Of a stretch of DNA of 47,199 bases, positions 24,868-33,947 are shown piece by piece. The DNA is taken from positions 1 through 47,199 of the forward strand of contig JAITJL010000014.1 of assembly GCA_031278975.1 (NCBI GenBank). The letters run 5' to 3'. The position numbers and the translations under genes are program-made. Within the stretch, counting starts at the first letter, position 1; each line of letters opens with the position of its first letter. The stretch is from Puniceicoccales bacterium (GTDB lineage Bacteria > Verrucomicrobiota > Verrucomicrobiia > Opitutales > UBA9783). Under the pieces are notes generated by a model. The model did not search any database, was not told where the DNA came from, and worked only from the letters and a program-made list of their open reading frames with translations.

Positions 24868-25308
24868 TTAGGTGTTTGCGTCAACGAGCGCGGATCCAAA
24901 ATAGAGGCCAATGATGGCGGACAATAGGTGAGTGTCTAGAGGTGTAATGACAAGCCCTTTGAGTTGAGTCCACTGAATTTTTTCATAGGATGAAAAGAAT
25001 AAAAACCCATTCGATATTTGAGAATAACCTACAGAAATTGGAAGTTCCGGGTGAAGTAATGCCATAAGTTTTGGGAAGGCAATGACGAAAAATACGGCCA
25101 TCAACGCAATCATTCTACGCGTTAGTTGTATACCTTTGTGAGGTGTATTGCGCGCATTGGCGATGGAGATTTCCAGTAAATGTCTTTTATGTAGGGCAAA
25201 TAACCTTTCCCGGTGGCGCGTAAGGAGCGCAAGGCTAACCAAACGCATGGAACTTCCAAATAATGAAGAACCGAGAAGAGAAATTAATTCTGTAGGCAAC
25301 GTGTTCAT
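24868..25308 (-). CDS. Membrane protein at the head of the phage-like module, holin-like candidate
   Basis: A 146-residue protein with up to three hydrophobic segments: LISLLGSSLFGSSMRLVSLAL near the start, MIALMAVFFVIAFPKLMALL in the middle, and LSAIIGLYFGSALV at the end. Basic residues lie between the first two. Small proteins like this with a soluble loop can act as holins, and this one is the first gene of the module, but I do not recognise the family. If it is a holin, it would be the only lysis-related gene here, since no endolysin accompanies it. It shares a 235-bp AT-rich divergent region with accB. Confidence 0.45.
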   Translation of the reverse strand: MNTLPTELISLLGSSLFGSSMRLVSLALLTRHRERLFALHKRHLLEISIANARNTPHKGIQLTRRMIALMAVFFVIAFPKLMALLHPELPISVGYSQISNGFLFFSSYEKIQWTQLKGLVITPLDTHLLSAIIGLYFGSALVDANT

Positions 25309-25543
25309 AATGAGATTTGCAAGTGGATCTCAATTTAACACATTTTTTATATTTCTCAACGATTGTATTGGTTATATTTGAAACGTTTTTTGTTTATGAT
25401 CTGTTGTTTATATTTGAAAATTATAATTTTTACTTAACGAAATTAAAAATTTGTCAGTATTAAATTGTTATAATTTTTTTATTTTAGATTTTTGTTGAAA
25501 ACGGATTACAGGACTGTACCCTTACAGTAGGAGTTTTTACGCT

Positions 25544-26002
25544 ATGAACATTCAAGATTTGCAAGAGATTATTAAATTAATGGAGGATTCCGATCTTTCG
25601 GAATTGAGTCTTGAAGGGGAAAATTTCAAGCTATCCTTAAAACGAGGCGCGCAACCGTTAGCGGGGTTGCATAAGCCGCTCACTTCAATGCCATCGTTGG
25701 GTGCACAGTTGGAATCGAATCAAGGACAGGAAGTAAAAGCGTGTGTATCGGACGATAAAAATATTTATTGGATTAAGGCCCCCATGGTAGGTACGTTTTA
25801 TGGTTCCGCTTCTCCGGAAAGTAGTCCTTTTGTAAGTAAAGGAGATCGGGTTACGGAAGGTAGTGTTGTGTGTATTTTGGAGGCCATGAAAGTGATGAAT
25901 GAAATTCACGCCGAATGTTCTGGAGAAATTCTCGACATTCTAGTTGAAAATGGGGCTCCTGTAGAATATGGGCAAGACTTGTTTAAAGTGAAATTAATTT
26001 AA
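25544..26002 (+). CDS. accB: Biotin carboxyl carrier protein of acetyl-CoA carboxylase
   Basis: A 152-residue BCCP. The biotinyl domain at the end contains the biotinylation motif [12 protein letters not shown], with Lys as the attachment site. It is preceded by the family thumb segment [15 protein letters not shown] and by a Pro/Ser-rich linker. With AccC it carries CO2 for malonyl-CoA synthesis, the first step of fatty-acid synthesis. A TAGGAG ribosome site stands 11 bp before the ATG. The upstream region is very AT-rich. Confidence 0.96.
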   Translation: MNIQDLQEIIKLMEDSDLSELSLEGENFKLSLKRGAQPLAGLHKPLTSMPSLGAQLESNQGQEVKACVSDDKNIYWIKAPMVGTFYGSASPESSPFVSKGDRVTEGSVVCILEAMKVMNEIHAECSGEILDILVENGAPVEYGQDLFKVKLI

Positions 26003-26009
26003 CGCAGTT

Positions 26010-27392
26010 ATGATTCGAAAGGTTTTGATTGCAAACCGCGGTGAAATTGCTCTTAGGGTGGTGCGTGCGTGTCGTGAGTTGGGTATGAAAACTTTAGCCG
26101 TTTATTCGGAAGTTGATGAGCAATCATTGCACGTACAATTGGCGGATGAAGCCATTTGTATCGGGCCAGCACCTGCCATTCAAAGTTACCTAAAGACGGA
26201 TCGTATTTTGAGCGCCGCCGAACTGGGCGATGCGGATGCAATCCATCCGGGATACGGTTTTCTCGCAGAAAATCCTACTTTTGCTGAACAGTGTGACGCT
26301 TGCAATATTAAATTTATCGGTCCTTCCTCAAATACGATTCGTAAAATGGGAGATAAAGTTTTAGCGCGTCAAGTAGCCATTCGAGCCAATGTACCAACGG
26401 TTCCCGGAAGCGAAGATACTATTTTGGATGAAAAGATGGGGTTAAAAATTGCCAATGCAATTGGATACCCTGTAATCATCAAAGCGGCTGCCGGAGGTGG
26501 CGGAAAAGGAATGCGTATTGCCCACAGCACAGTCGCTTTTTCAAAGGAATTTCGTACGGCTCAAATGGAGGCAGAAAAGGCGTTTAATAACGGAGCCGTG
26601 TACGTTGAAAAATATATAGAAGAACCTCATCATATTGAATTTCAAATTTTAGGTGATCGGTATGGGCACATCGTTCATCTGGGGGAGCGTGACTGTTCAC
26701 TGCAACGTAAGTACCAAAAGTTGATTGAAGAGGCGCCCGCAACATTCCTCAACGATGCGTTACGTGCAAAAATGAGCAAAGCAGCCGTTAAATTGGCGAA
26801 AGCTTGCGAATACGAAGGGGCTGGAACTTTAGAGTTTTTGGTGGATAAACATGGCAATTTTTATTTTATCGAAATGAATGCACGCATTCAAGTTGAGCAT
26901 ACGGTTACCGAGGAAGCGATGGGTGTTGATTTGGTAAAGTGGCAGCTGCGGATTGCTAATGGAGAACATCTTACGTTGGAGCAAAAAAATATTCGGTGCA
27001 GGAGACATGCCATTGAGTGTAGAATTAATGCGGAAGATTCGGAGAAAAATTTTGTTCCATGTCCCGGCAACATTAATTTGTATTACGCCCCCGGAGGGTA
27101 CGGAGTGCGTGTGGATTCACACGTATATGGTGGGTATGATATTCCTCCCTATTACGATAGTATGATAGGGAAATTAATTGTTTCGGCGGATACGCGTGAA
27201 GAAGCCATTGAACGCATGCATCGTGCGCTCAACGAGTATATTATTCGAGGTATTAAAACAACCATTCCTCTTTGTAAAAAAATTATGCAGGATCCTTCCT
27301 TCAGAACCGGTAATGTGACAACGAAGTACGTGGAAACTTTTTTTAACAGAACTGTAGAACCTAATTCTGAAACAATCAAAATCCATGAGTAA
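26010..27392 (+). CDS. accC: Biotin carboxylase subunit of acetyl-CoA carboxylase
   Basis: A 460-residue ATP-grasp biotin carboxylase. The N-terminal [19 protein letters not shown], the ATP loop [16 protein letters not shown], and the metal and catalytic segment [17 protein letters not shown] are all present, and the length is near the usual 450. It carboxylates the biotin on AccB using bicarbonate and ATP. It lies 7 bp after accB and its stop overlaps the start of the Asp23-like gene. Confidence 0.97.
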   Translation: MIRKVLIANRGEIALRVVRACRELGMKTLAVYSEVDEQSLHVQLADEAICIGPAPAIQSYLKTDRILSAAELGDADAIHPGYGFLAENPTFAEQCDACNIKFIGPSSNTIRKMGDKVLARQVAIRANVPTVPGSEDTILDEKMGLKIANAIGYPVIIKAAAGGGGKGMRIAHSTVAFSKEFRTAQMEAEKAFNNGAVYVEKYIEEPHHIEFQILGDRYGHIVHLGERDCSLQRKYQKLIEEAPATFLNDALRAKMSKAAVKLAKACEYEGAGTLEFLVDKHGNFYFIEMNARIQVEHTVTEEAMGVDLVKWQLRIANGEHLTLEQKNIRCRRHAIECRINAEDSEKNFVPCPGNINLYYAPGGYGVRVDSHVYGGYDIPPYYDSMIGKLIVSADTREEAIERMHRALNEYIIRGIKTTIPLCKKIMQDPSFRTGNVTTKYVETFFNRTVEPNSETIKIHE

Positions 27393-27822
27393 AAGTAAAG
27401 AGACAAGCGATGTAACGGTACCTTTCCCGAAAACCGAAGGCAGTGCCGTGATGGGTGATATCAAGATTAACCACAGTGTTGTTGCAAGCATTGTGCGTTT
27501 AGCAGCGCAAGAAGTGGAAGGTGTCCATTCTGTAGGTGGAGGGTTTGTGGAAGGTATCACCGAGATATTTTCCAAAAAAGATTCCGATCGTGGTGTACGT
27601 GTGTCGGAAAATGAAGTTGGAGAATATGTAATTGAAGTGCGCGTAAATTTGTTATTTGGTTTTGAACTTGCCAAGGTGGGAACGCGTATTCAACACAATG
27701 TTTCAAAACAAATTGCACGTATGACAATGAAGCAAGTCGATCGCGTTGACGTTGTTATTGATGGTGTCCGTACGGGGAAACCCGCTCATGCCGAAGTGGT
27801 AGAAAAGAGTAACGAATTGTAA
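27385..27822 (+). CDS. Asp23/Gls24-family envelope protein
   Basis: A 145-residue protein of the Asp23 family, which in Gram-positives lies on the inner face of the membrane and is linked to envelope stress. The core seen is [29 protein letters not shown], then [30 protein letters not shown] and the final [14 protein letters not shown]. It overlaps accC by 8 bp and precedes an AmaP-like gene. Linkage of this family to acc genes is also known in Firmicutes, so a role in coordinating lipid synthesis with the envelope is plausible but unproven. Confidence 0.85.
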   Translation: MSKSKETSDVTVPFPKTEGSAVMGDIKINHSVVASIVRLAAQEVEGVHSVGGGFVEGITEIFSKKDSDRGVRVSENEVGEYVIEVRVNLLFGFELAKVGTRIQHNVSKQIARMTMKQVDRVDVVIDGVRTGKPAHAEVVEKSNEL

Positions 27823-27830
27823 AATTATTT

Positions 27831-28304
27831 ATGGGGTTGGACGCAAAAACGTTTTTCGGTGTATGGATGGAATCGGTAATAATTTACTGGCATTGGATAC
27901 TACTCGCAATTGTTTTGTTAGTGGTGGGATACTTTTTGCGTCTTCGGAGGTTGCGCTTGAAACCTATTCGAACATCCGGTAGCGAATTGGGAGAATTATT
28001 TGTAACTCAAAAAGCGTTGTTAAAGTTAATTGCGAGCGCAGTAGTTGAGTTCGAAGCGCTGCGTATTGAGAAAGTTAAATTATTGGACAAGAAACATTCG
28101 TTGCGTGTAAGATTGTGCATCAAGCTGCGACCTGAAATAATTTTTGATCAAATTTCAATGCAATTGCAGGAAAAAGTAAAGCAAATCTTGTCCAAATACT
28201 TAGGAATAGCTAAGGCGGTGCACGTGGATGTTATTCTCGCCGGTATTCTTCAAGAAGTAGCCGGTGTTCCCGTAAGTAGACAGTGGGGAAACCTTGAAAA
28301 TTAG
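27831..28304 (+). CDS. AmaP-like membrane anchor with an Asp23-related domain
   Basis: A 157-residue protein with one strong transmembrane segment (IIYWHWILLAIVLLVVGYFL, about 17-36) followed by a basic stretch (RLRRLRLK). After this comes an Asp23-like domain (LLKLIASAVVEFEALRIEKVKLL, LRVRLCIKLRPEII). This is the layout of AmaP, which anchors Asp23 to the membrane in Staphylococcus. It lies 8 bp after the Asp23 gene. Confidence 0.7.
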   Translation: MGLDAKTFFGVWMESVIIYWHWILLAIVLLVVGYFLRLRRLRLKPIRTSGSELGELFVTQKALLKLIASAVVEFEALRIEKVKLLDKKHSLRVRLCIKLRPEIIFDQISMQLQEKVKQILSKYLGIAKAVHVDVILAGILQEVAGVPVSRQWGNLEN

Positions 28305-28310
28305 ACATTC

Positions 28311-29303
28311 ATGGGCACAGAAAAGAAAATTATTGTAACCGGAGCGCAACCTACCGGAGGATTTCACTTGGGAAACTATTTGGGCGCTGTTAAAAATTGG
28401 TATTCGTTGCAGGATGATTTTGAGTGTTTTTTTTTCATTCCCAATTTGCATGCGATCACTTGCCCGTCTTACTCGCCTGCAGAATTGCGTCATAATACGA
28501 TTCAAATGCTGGCTCAATTTATGGCATGTGGACTTGATCCCCAAAAGTCCCATATGTTTATACAATCTTCCATTACGGGGCCTACGGAATTGGCGTGGGT
28601 ATTGAATTGTTTAACACCTGTGGGGCAACTGTTTAGAATGACTCAATTTAAGGCTAAAAGTGAGCAAAAAGATTTTGTTGGCGGTGGTTTATTGTACTAT
28701 CCGGTTTTGATGGCAGCGGATATTTTGCTGTATAATGCGCATTTGGTTCCGGTTGGAGAAGATCAAAAGCAGCACGTGGAATTAGCGCGTGATCTTGCCA
28801 TTAAATTCAATCAAACTTATGCTGCAATTTTTAATATTCCGGAGCCTTACATTTTGAAGACGGGAGCACGTGTATACTCTTTACAGGAACCGACAAAGAA
28901 AATGTCTAAGTCAGATCCCAATCGGAAAGGAACTATTTTTATTTTTGAATCCATTGATGGTATTAGGAAAAAAATTCGCTCAGCGGTTACGGATTCGGGT
29001 ACGGGTATTACTTTCTCAAAAGATAAGCCGGGTATTGCCAATTTGATGGACATTTTTGCAGCTTTAACGGGTTTGACTGTGGAAACAATTGAAGCAGAAT
29101 ATGGTGCATATTCTTATAATGATTTTAAAAATTGTGTGACTGAAGCGGTGATTGAACACCTAAAACCTTTGCAAGAACGATACTTAAAATTACTCAAAAA
29201 TAGAGAATACTTAAATTCTGTTTTGGAAGAAGGTAAAAAAGTGGCCCAAACGCATGCCTCCCGTATGATGACAAAAGTCTATCGCAAGGTTGGGTTATTT
29301 TGA
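28311..29303 (+). CDS. trpS: Tryptophanyl-tRNA synthetase
   Basis: A 330-residue class I aminoacyl-tRNA synthetase of normal length. The HIGH-type motif is PTGGFHLGNYLGAV and the KMSKS motif is KKMSKSDPNRKGTI. LVPVGEDQKQHVELARDLA is the usual D-Q-x-x-H segment. It attaches Trp to its tRNA in the cytoplasm. It starts 6 bp after the AmaP-like gene and closes this operon. Confidence 0.97.
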   Translation: MGTEKKIIVTGAQPTGGFHLGNYLGAVKNWYSLQDDFECFFFIPNLHAITCPSYSPAELRHNTIQMLAQFMACGLDPQKSHMFIQSSITGPTELAWVLNCLTPVGQLFRMTQFKAKSEQKDFVGGGLLYYPVLMAADILLYNAHLVPVGEDQKQHVELARDLAIKFNQTYAAIFNIPEPYILKTGARVYSLQEPTKKMSKSDPNRKGTIFIFESIDGIRKKIRSAVTDSGTGITFSKDKPGIANLMDIFAALTGLTVETIEAEYGAYSYNDFKNCVTEAVIEHLKPLQERYLKLLKNREYLNSVLEEGKKVAQTHASRMMTKVYRKVGLF

Positions 29304-29577
29304 GATCTCAGTGAGTAAAATGCGTTAACCCATAAGTAACGGGAAGATGAACGTGAGTTTTCAAATGCGGGTTAAATCCACGTTATACTCAGAAATGTAA
29401 GTTCGCAAAAGCGAAATTATGTTGTATACGGACTTATTAATCGGTAAAGATACTTGTTGGGTCTAAAATTAAAGGATAAAAGAATGCCCTTAAATGGGAA
29501 CACAGTAAACCTATTGTACGCTTTTGTTATTTCATGTTTGCCGTACAGTTAAGGTGATGTTTACCCCTGCGCGCATC

Positions 29578-31239
29578 TCAGATATTTTCAACTTGTAGCA
29601 TACGTCCATCCGCATCTAATAGGTTGGCGGTTACAAAGATGAGTAAGTTTCTTTTCTGAGTACTTTGTCCTTGAGAACTAAATAGTTTACCCAATAAAGG
29701 AATGTCTCCCAATAAAGGAACACGATCTCTAACTTCTTTGACTTCTTCTCGCGTTAGTCCACCCATGACAACCGTCGAACCGTTTTGTATCGTAAGTTCT
29801 GTTTTAATCTGCCTTTTGGAAAAAATAGGTTGGTAGTAGCCCGCGTTTAATACATGTTTATTGGCACCGTAAGTAACAACATTATTACCACCGTATTCCA
29901 CAAAACCTTCAAATTCGGTGACGCAAGGTTCCAGCGCGAGGTTAATGCGGTAATTGCTTTCAACAATTGGAGTGACGCTCATTTCGACCCCCACGTTACG
30001 TGTTACGAATTTTTCTGGTGTACCTGCCATTAAAGCCGTTCCTGCAGACGATGCTTCTCTGGCAATGCTGCCAACTTCAGCGTGCGTATCGCGATAGCTT
30101 TCTGGGTAGCGAAATTCCTGAGCTACAATAATTTCTGCTTTGCGTCCCGACAACACGGTAATTTTGGGAGCGCTCATCAGGTCCGTACCCGTTTTTTGCT
30201 CTAATGCCTGCATAATACAGCCCATTTGATATCCATTGAGTACGGTGGAAGCATTTAGAAAGGACGATTTTGGACCTAAATTCAAAATATTTGGTAAGGA
30301 GGGTGGAGCCGAAGATTCCGCATGCGCAGTCAAATCCGTTTGCAAATTTTTCATGGATCTCAACGTTTCTTCAGTTTGAACGTGCGCACGATTGTCTTTT
30401 CCAAAATTCCACTTTACGCCCAATTCTTCCAAAACGCCCTGCTGTACTTCTAAAAATTTTGCCTCAATGGATACCTGATAGGTGTTTTGGTATAGACTCA
30501 ATATTTGATTTATTTTATCCAAATTCTTCAGCGTATGAGAAACAATTAAACGTGTGCCGTCGTATGCGAATCCCGTATGCGGTTCTTGAAACAAAATACC
30601 TATTTTCTCAAAAAACTTTTTTAATTTAAGCTCTTCTAATTGTGCACCTTCTGAAGATTCAGAAGAATATTGCAAAATTTGAAGCACAACGCCGCGAGCA
30701 ATTGCAAATGATCTTGTTTCTACCTGCTGTTCAATGTCTCGTTCGTTTTGAAAGACGACTGCATCCGATTCGAATCGAAGATTTAAGCCCGTAGTCTGGG
30801 ACAAAAAGTTGATAATTTTATCCAGTGACATATTTTTTACGTTGAGGTCAACAATTGGATTGCGACGTTGAGGGTCGACTAAAACAAAATTAATACCCTT
30901 GCCCTCCGCATCATACATTTCTGTCAATTCCGACAAGATTTTGAGTGCTTGAGACAGCGGCAGTTCATTAAAATTAATTTTGGGCAAGGTAATTTGATTT
31001 ATCTTCCTCAGGTAACTTTGGTTCATGTCAAAATTCTGTGCAGCGTCCGTGTGCTCTAGCTTTACTTTCTCTGGTTTATCCACATGCCACAACTGATTTA
31101 CTTGGTTTAATAAATCGGAACGTACAAAATTTCTTTTCTCGGTAACATTCGGTTGGTTTGGAATGAACTGAGCTTTTAAGGGCAACAAACCAGCAAAAAT
31201 AAAAAAAGTGGCAATAAAAATTTTAATGATCCAATGCAT
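29578..31239 (-). CDS. Outer-membrane secretin (type II/IV-pilus-like)
   Basis: A 553-residue secretin. A signal peptide ends near LLPLKAQ. Residues ~95-170 form an STN-like N-domain (LPLSQALKILSELTEM ... VNFLSQTTGLNLRFES type). An N1/N3-like part follows (VSIEAKFLEVQQGVLEELGVKW). The C-terminal pore domain has MSVTPIV, STVVMGGLTREEV and the signature RVPLLGDIPLLGKLFSS. It should form the outer-membrane ring of a type II secretion or type IV pilus machine. Only one partner gene is beside it; no ATPase, platform or pseudopilin is in the window. The place of the secretin together with a GspC/PilP-like protein recalls small secretin loci of Verrucomicrobiota. Confidence 0.9.
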   Translation of the reverse strand: MHWIIKIFIATFFIFAGLLPLKAQFIPNQPNVTEKRNFVRSDLLNQVNQLWHVDKPEKVKLEHTDAAQNFDMNQSYLRKINQITLPKINFNELPLSQALKILSELTEMYDAEGKGINFVLVDPQRRNPIVDLNVKNMSLDKIINFLSQTTGLNLRFESDAVVFQNERDIEQQVETRSFAIARGVVLQILQYSSESSEGAQLEELKLKKFFEKIGILFQEPHTGFAYDGTRLIVSHTLKNLDKINQILSLYQNTYQVSIEAKFLEVQQGVLEELGVKWNFGKDNRAHVQTEETLRSMKNLQTDLTAHAESSAPPSLPNILNLGPKSSFLNASTVLNGYQMGCIMQALEQKTGTDLMSAPKITVLSGRKAEIIVAQEFRYPESYRDTHAEVGSIAREASSAGTALMAGTPEKFVTRNVGVEMSVTPIVESNYRINLALEPCVTEFEGFVEYGGNNVVTYGANKHVLNAGYYQPIFSKRQIKTELTIQNGSTVVMGGLTREEVKEVRDRVPLLGDIPLLGKLFSSQGQSTQKRNLLIFVTANLLDADGRMLQVENI

Positions 31240-31813
31240 CTATATTTTTTTCGCAAGCATCGTTTAAATGCAACTTGTAAGCGTACGGCTTTTGATTTTG
31301 GTTTTGTTCTATAACGACCAAATTCCGTTTAACTAAATTCACTTTGCTTACTTTAACCATGCGATCCATGTCCAATGACTGTTGCATCGACTTTTCCGAA
31401 AAAATGTACGTTTTACCACTTTGATTTTCTTGCAAAACGGCACAAAAACTGTGTGGACGGTAAGTGTTTTCATTCAACGCTAAAGGTAATGTAATGTTTT
31501 CGATACAATCTTCTATCCAGATAATGCGCTGGACCGGATCGTAACGTTGAACGCGAAACCCATGCATCGAACATTCTAGCAAACCTAGATGCACTACCGT
31601 TTGATTATCTACGAGGAAAACGTACCTGTCGGTATGATCTTTCCATTCTACAATGCCTTTAAATTGGACACGATAAGGAATAGGGTCCAGCACTTTCAAG
31701 ACAAAATGTTGTAAAGTGTCGCATGAATCTTTGAAAGGAGAAAAAATGTTTTTTCCAATCAAGTAGTGACCGCTCATACTCACCATTGAAAATATACAAC
31801 ACTTTTTCCACAT
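31223..31813 (-). CDS. GspC/PilP-like inner-membrane partner of the secretin
   Basis: A 196-residue protein that overlaps the secretin start by 17 bp. The middle resembles the HR domain of GspC/PilP (YRVQFKGIVEWKDHTDRYVFLVD, HLGLLECSMHGFRVQRYD, RIIWIEDCIENITLPL): a small beta-sandwich that contacts the secretin N-domain. The N-terminal hydrophobic stretch is weak, so membrane anchorage is unsure. The identification depends on position and fold pattern more than on identity. Confidence 0.55.
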   Translation of the reverse strand: MWKKCCIFSMVSMSGHYLIGKNIFSPFKDSCDTLQHFVLKVLDPIPYRVQFKGIVEWKDHTDRYVFLVDNQTVVHLGLLECSMHGFRVQRYDPVQRIIWIEDCIENITLPLALNENTYRPHSFCAVLQENQSGKTYIFSEKSMQQSLDMDRMVKVSKVNLVKRNLVVIEQNQNQKPYAYKLHLNDACEKNIDALDH

Positions 31814-32027
31814 TGTTTAAAACAAATTGATTTTTAAGTTAATGGGAAATAAGAACATCAAAGCAAGCTGTTTTTAAAACTTCTTCCAATGGTCTAAGGT
31901 TGTAAGGTTAGATGATAGTCAATCGTATTGCGGACAATGTGCTTGAGCGAAGCATTTTCCAAGCATTACTCTTTTTAAATATTTTAATCTTGTAAAATAC
32001 GGTGGCTTCCACTAAGTTGACATCAGA

Positions 32028-32684
32028 ATGAGATGGGGTCTTGTGGGTATTGGAGGAGTGGTATTATCTGCATTTGTTTTTAGTCAAATCCGTCGTTCAC
32101 AAAAAAAGGAACCCGTTGTGCTCGAGCAATCTACCGTTCCAACGGGTACGGGGCTCCATTCAACTGCAACGTTGGATCAAGAAAAACAGATGCAGATAAA
32201 AAGTGATGACAATAGATGGTCCAGAGAAATTAAAGATTTTGAACATAAATCCAAAGCGTATCGCAGTCCAGCAACGGCCACATCGGTCATTATAAAAGTA
32301 TATAATCAAGGTGTTTTTAAGGGATTTTTACTTATAGAGCGTCATAACCCTCCTTACGGTAAGGCTTTACCAGGAGGTTTTATTGAATACGGAGAATCCA
32401 TTGAACAGACGGCTATACGAGAGATGAGAGAAGAATGTGGTGTCATCATCACTCAACTTGAGCAATTTCGTGCTTATTCTTCACCTGATAGGGATCCTCG
32501 TCTTCATGTTATAGATATTGTGCAAGTAGCGCGAATAGATGACATAATGCCTGAGGCTGGTACAGATGCGTCCAAAGTATTGATATACGCGGAAGACAGT
32601 ATTCCATGGAAAGAAATGACCTTTGATCACGCTAAAATTCTAGAAGATTACATGAAATGGGAGAAGGCGCACGCCATACCCTGA
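32028..32684 (+). CDS. Membrane-anchored Nudix hydrolase
   Basis: A 218-residue protein with an N-terminal hydrophobic segment (WGLVGIGGVVLSAFVF) and a polar linker to about residue 85. A Nudix domain follows with a perfect Nudix box, GFIEYGESIEQTAIREMREE followed by CGV. The nearest kind is ADP-ribose/NADH pyrophosphatase, but the substrate cannot be fixed. The N-terminal anchor is unusual, since most Nudix enzymes are soluble; whether the enzyme faces the periplasm or the cytoplasm is not clear. It is transcribed alone; upp follows after 84 bp. Confidence 0.85.
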   Translation: MRWGLVGIGGVVLSAFVFSQIRRSQKKEPVVLEQSTVPTGTGLHSTATLDQEKQMQIKSDDNRWSREIKDFEHKSKAYRSPATATSVIIKVYNQGVFKGFLLIERHNPPYGKALPGGFIEYGESIEQTAIREMREECGVIITQLEQFRAYSSPDRDPRLHVIDIVQVARIDDIMPEAGTDASKVLIYAEDSIPWKEMTFDHAKILEDYMKWEKAHAIP

Positions 32685-32768
32685 AGGATGAGAGACATGC
32701 CTTCTTGGGAGAATTTTTAGTGAATAAATAACTTGTCAATACAATTGAGAAAAGGATAAAAATATCGC

Positions 32769-33380
32769 ATGCGAATCTTCGAGCTTAATCATGTATTGGG
32801 GTTGCATTGTTTAACGCAATTACGCAATAAAAATACATCCATCACAGATTTCAGAAGAAATACGTACGTGTTAGGTGCATTATTGTTGGGCGAGGCGACG
32901 CGCAAGCTAGAATGGGAAAAGTACGACATTGAAACACCGCTTGCCAAGTGTGAGGGCATTTTGGTCAAGTCGCCTGTGTTTATTCCAATTTTAAGAGCGG
33001 GGTTGTCTTTGTTGAACATTGCACTCAAATTTTTTCCAGATGCAAAAGTAGGCATGGTAGGCGCGCAGCGCGATGAAAAGACAGCAGAATCGTCCACTTA
33101 TTATCAAAAATTTCCGGAAATAAAAGACCAACACGTTTTCATCCTTGAACCTATGTTGGCGACGGGTGGGACGCTCATTTCAAGCATACAAGAAATTCTT
33201 CTACATCAACCTAAGTCACTGGCTATTATTTCTATCGTGGCGGCCCAACAGGGGATTGAGTATCTAAGTTCTTTTGAAAATGTTGCCCTATATACGGGTG
33301 CCATAGATGCATCGCTTAATCAACAGAAGTATATTGTTCCCGGTCTGGGTGATTTTGGAGATCGTTGGTCGGGAACGTAA
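32769..33380 (+). CDS. upp: Uracil phosphoribosyltransferase
   Basis: A 203-residue pyrimidine-salvage enzyme making UMP from uracil and PRPP. Family marks are PVFIPILRAGLSLL, the PRPP loop EPMLATGGTL, and the uracil-binding YIVPGLGDFGDR. In most Upp proteins the PRPP loop begins DPMLATGG; here the Asp is a Glu, a conservative but noticeable change at an almost invariant place. The Arg-Arg/Lys loop also differs slightly (GAQRDEKT for M-Y-R-x-E-x-T). The length is normal. Confidence 0.92.
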   Translation: MRIFELNHVLGLHCLTQLRNKNTSITDFRRNTYVLGALLLGEATRKLEWEKYDIETPLAKCEGILVKSPVFIPILRAGLSLLNIALKFFPDAKVGMVGAQRDEKTAESSTYYQKFPEIKDQHVFILEPMLATGGTLISSIQEILLHQPKSLAIISIVAAQQGIEYLSSFENVALYTGAIDASLNQQKYIVPGLGDFGDRWSGT

Positions 33381-33416
33381 TTGTAAGTGCTGTGCATAAA
33401 GTTTTTTTCATGTGTC

Positions 33417-33947
33417 ATGCTAGCGTTGTCTTTACCGGTCGATTTTATAAGACGTTCTGCGATAGAAGTGGCTCGTGATCTTGTTGGATGCTTTTTGTGT
33501 AAGCGAAATAGCGATGCAACTATCGGTAAATATGCAATTTTGGAAACAGAAGCCTATTTGAATGATCAAGATTTGGCTTCGCATGCGCGCTTTGGCAGGA
33601 CAAAACGTAATGCTCCCATGTTTAGAGATGCTGGATGCTGGTACGTCTATCTTTGCTACGGTATGTATTTTATGCTCAATCTTGTGGTAGATCGCGAAAA
33701 TTACGCATCGGCAGTACTCATCCGAGGACTTGATAAAATTGAGGGGCCCGGAAGGCTCACGAAGGCACTCAACATTGACAGTGCTTACAATGGTACTCTT
33801 TGTTCTCGTTCTTGCGACTTATGGATCGAACAACCTATACATCCGCAACGCATTCAAGTTCAAGCAACGCCACGTATAGGTGTCCATTATGCAGGTTCTA
33901 TATGGTCGCAAAAACCTTTTAGATTTGTGGGGAAATTTGTTGCCTAG
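33417..33947 (+). CDS. 3-methyladenine DNA glycosylase (AAG/Mpg family)
   Basis: A 176-residue enzyme of the alkyladenine DNA glycosylase family, which removes alkylated purines. Motifs seen are FIRRSAIEVARDLVGCFL, IVETEAY-type ILETEAYLNDQDLASHA, the Tyr-rich YVYLCYGMYFMLNLV, AVLIRGL, and GPGRLTKALNI. The catalytic Glu is in ETEAY. The start at ATG 33417 gives a normal N-terminus; a GTG at 33387 is the alternative. It follows upp closely (about 36 bp). Confidence 0.9.
   Translation: MLALSLPVDFIRRSAIEVARDLVGCFLCKRNSDATIGKYAILETEAYLNDQDLASHARFGRTKRNAPMFRDAGCWYVYLCYGMYFMLNLVVDRENYASAVLIRGLDKIEGPGRLTKALNIDSAYNGTLCSRSCDLWIEQPIHPQRIQVQATPRIGVHYAGSIWSQKPFRFVGKFVA

Larger units (their letters stand above)
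15423..25308 (-). mobile_element. Mu-type phage head and packaging module, incomplete but without visible frame damage
   Basis: Fourteen minus-strand genes, many overlapping by a few bases, follow the Mu late-gene order: winged-helix protein, gp27-like protein, terminase large subunit, gp29-like portal, gpI-like protease, decoration protein, major capsid protein, gp36-like protein, then small head-tail candidates and a large hub-like protein. The following could not be found: transposase or integrase, repressor, replication genes, gp30/gpF-like minor head protein, tail sheath and tube, tape measure, baseplate wedge, fibres, endolysin. Every recognised frame is full length for its family and base composition is close to the neighbours. 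I saw no terminal repeats or target duplications at the edges. It could be a remnant, a satellite-like element or a domesticated capsid system. Confidence 0.7.
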
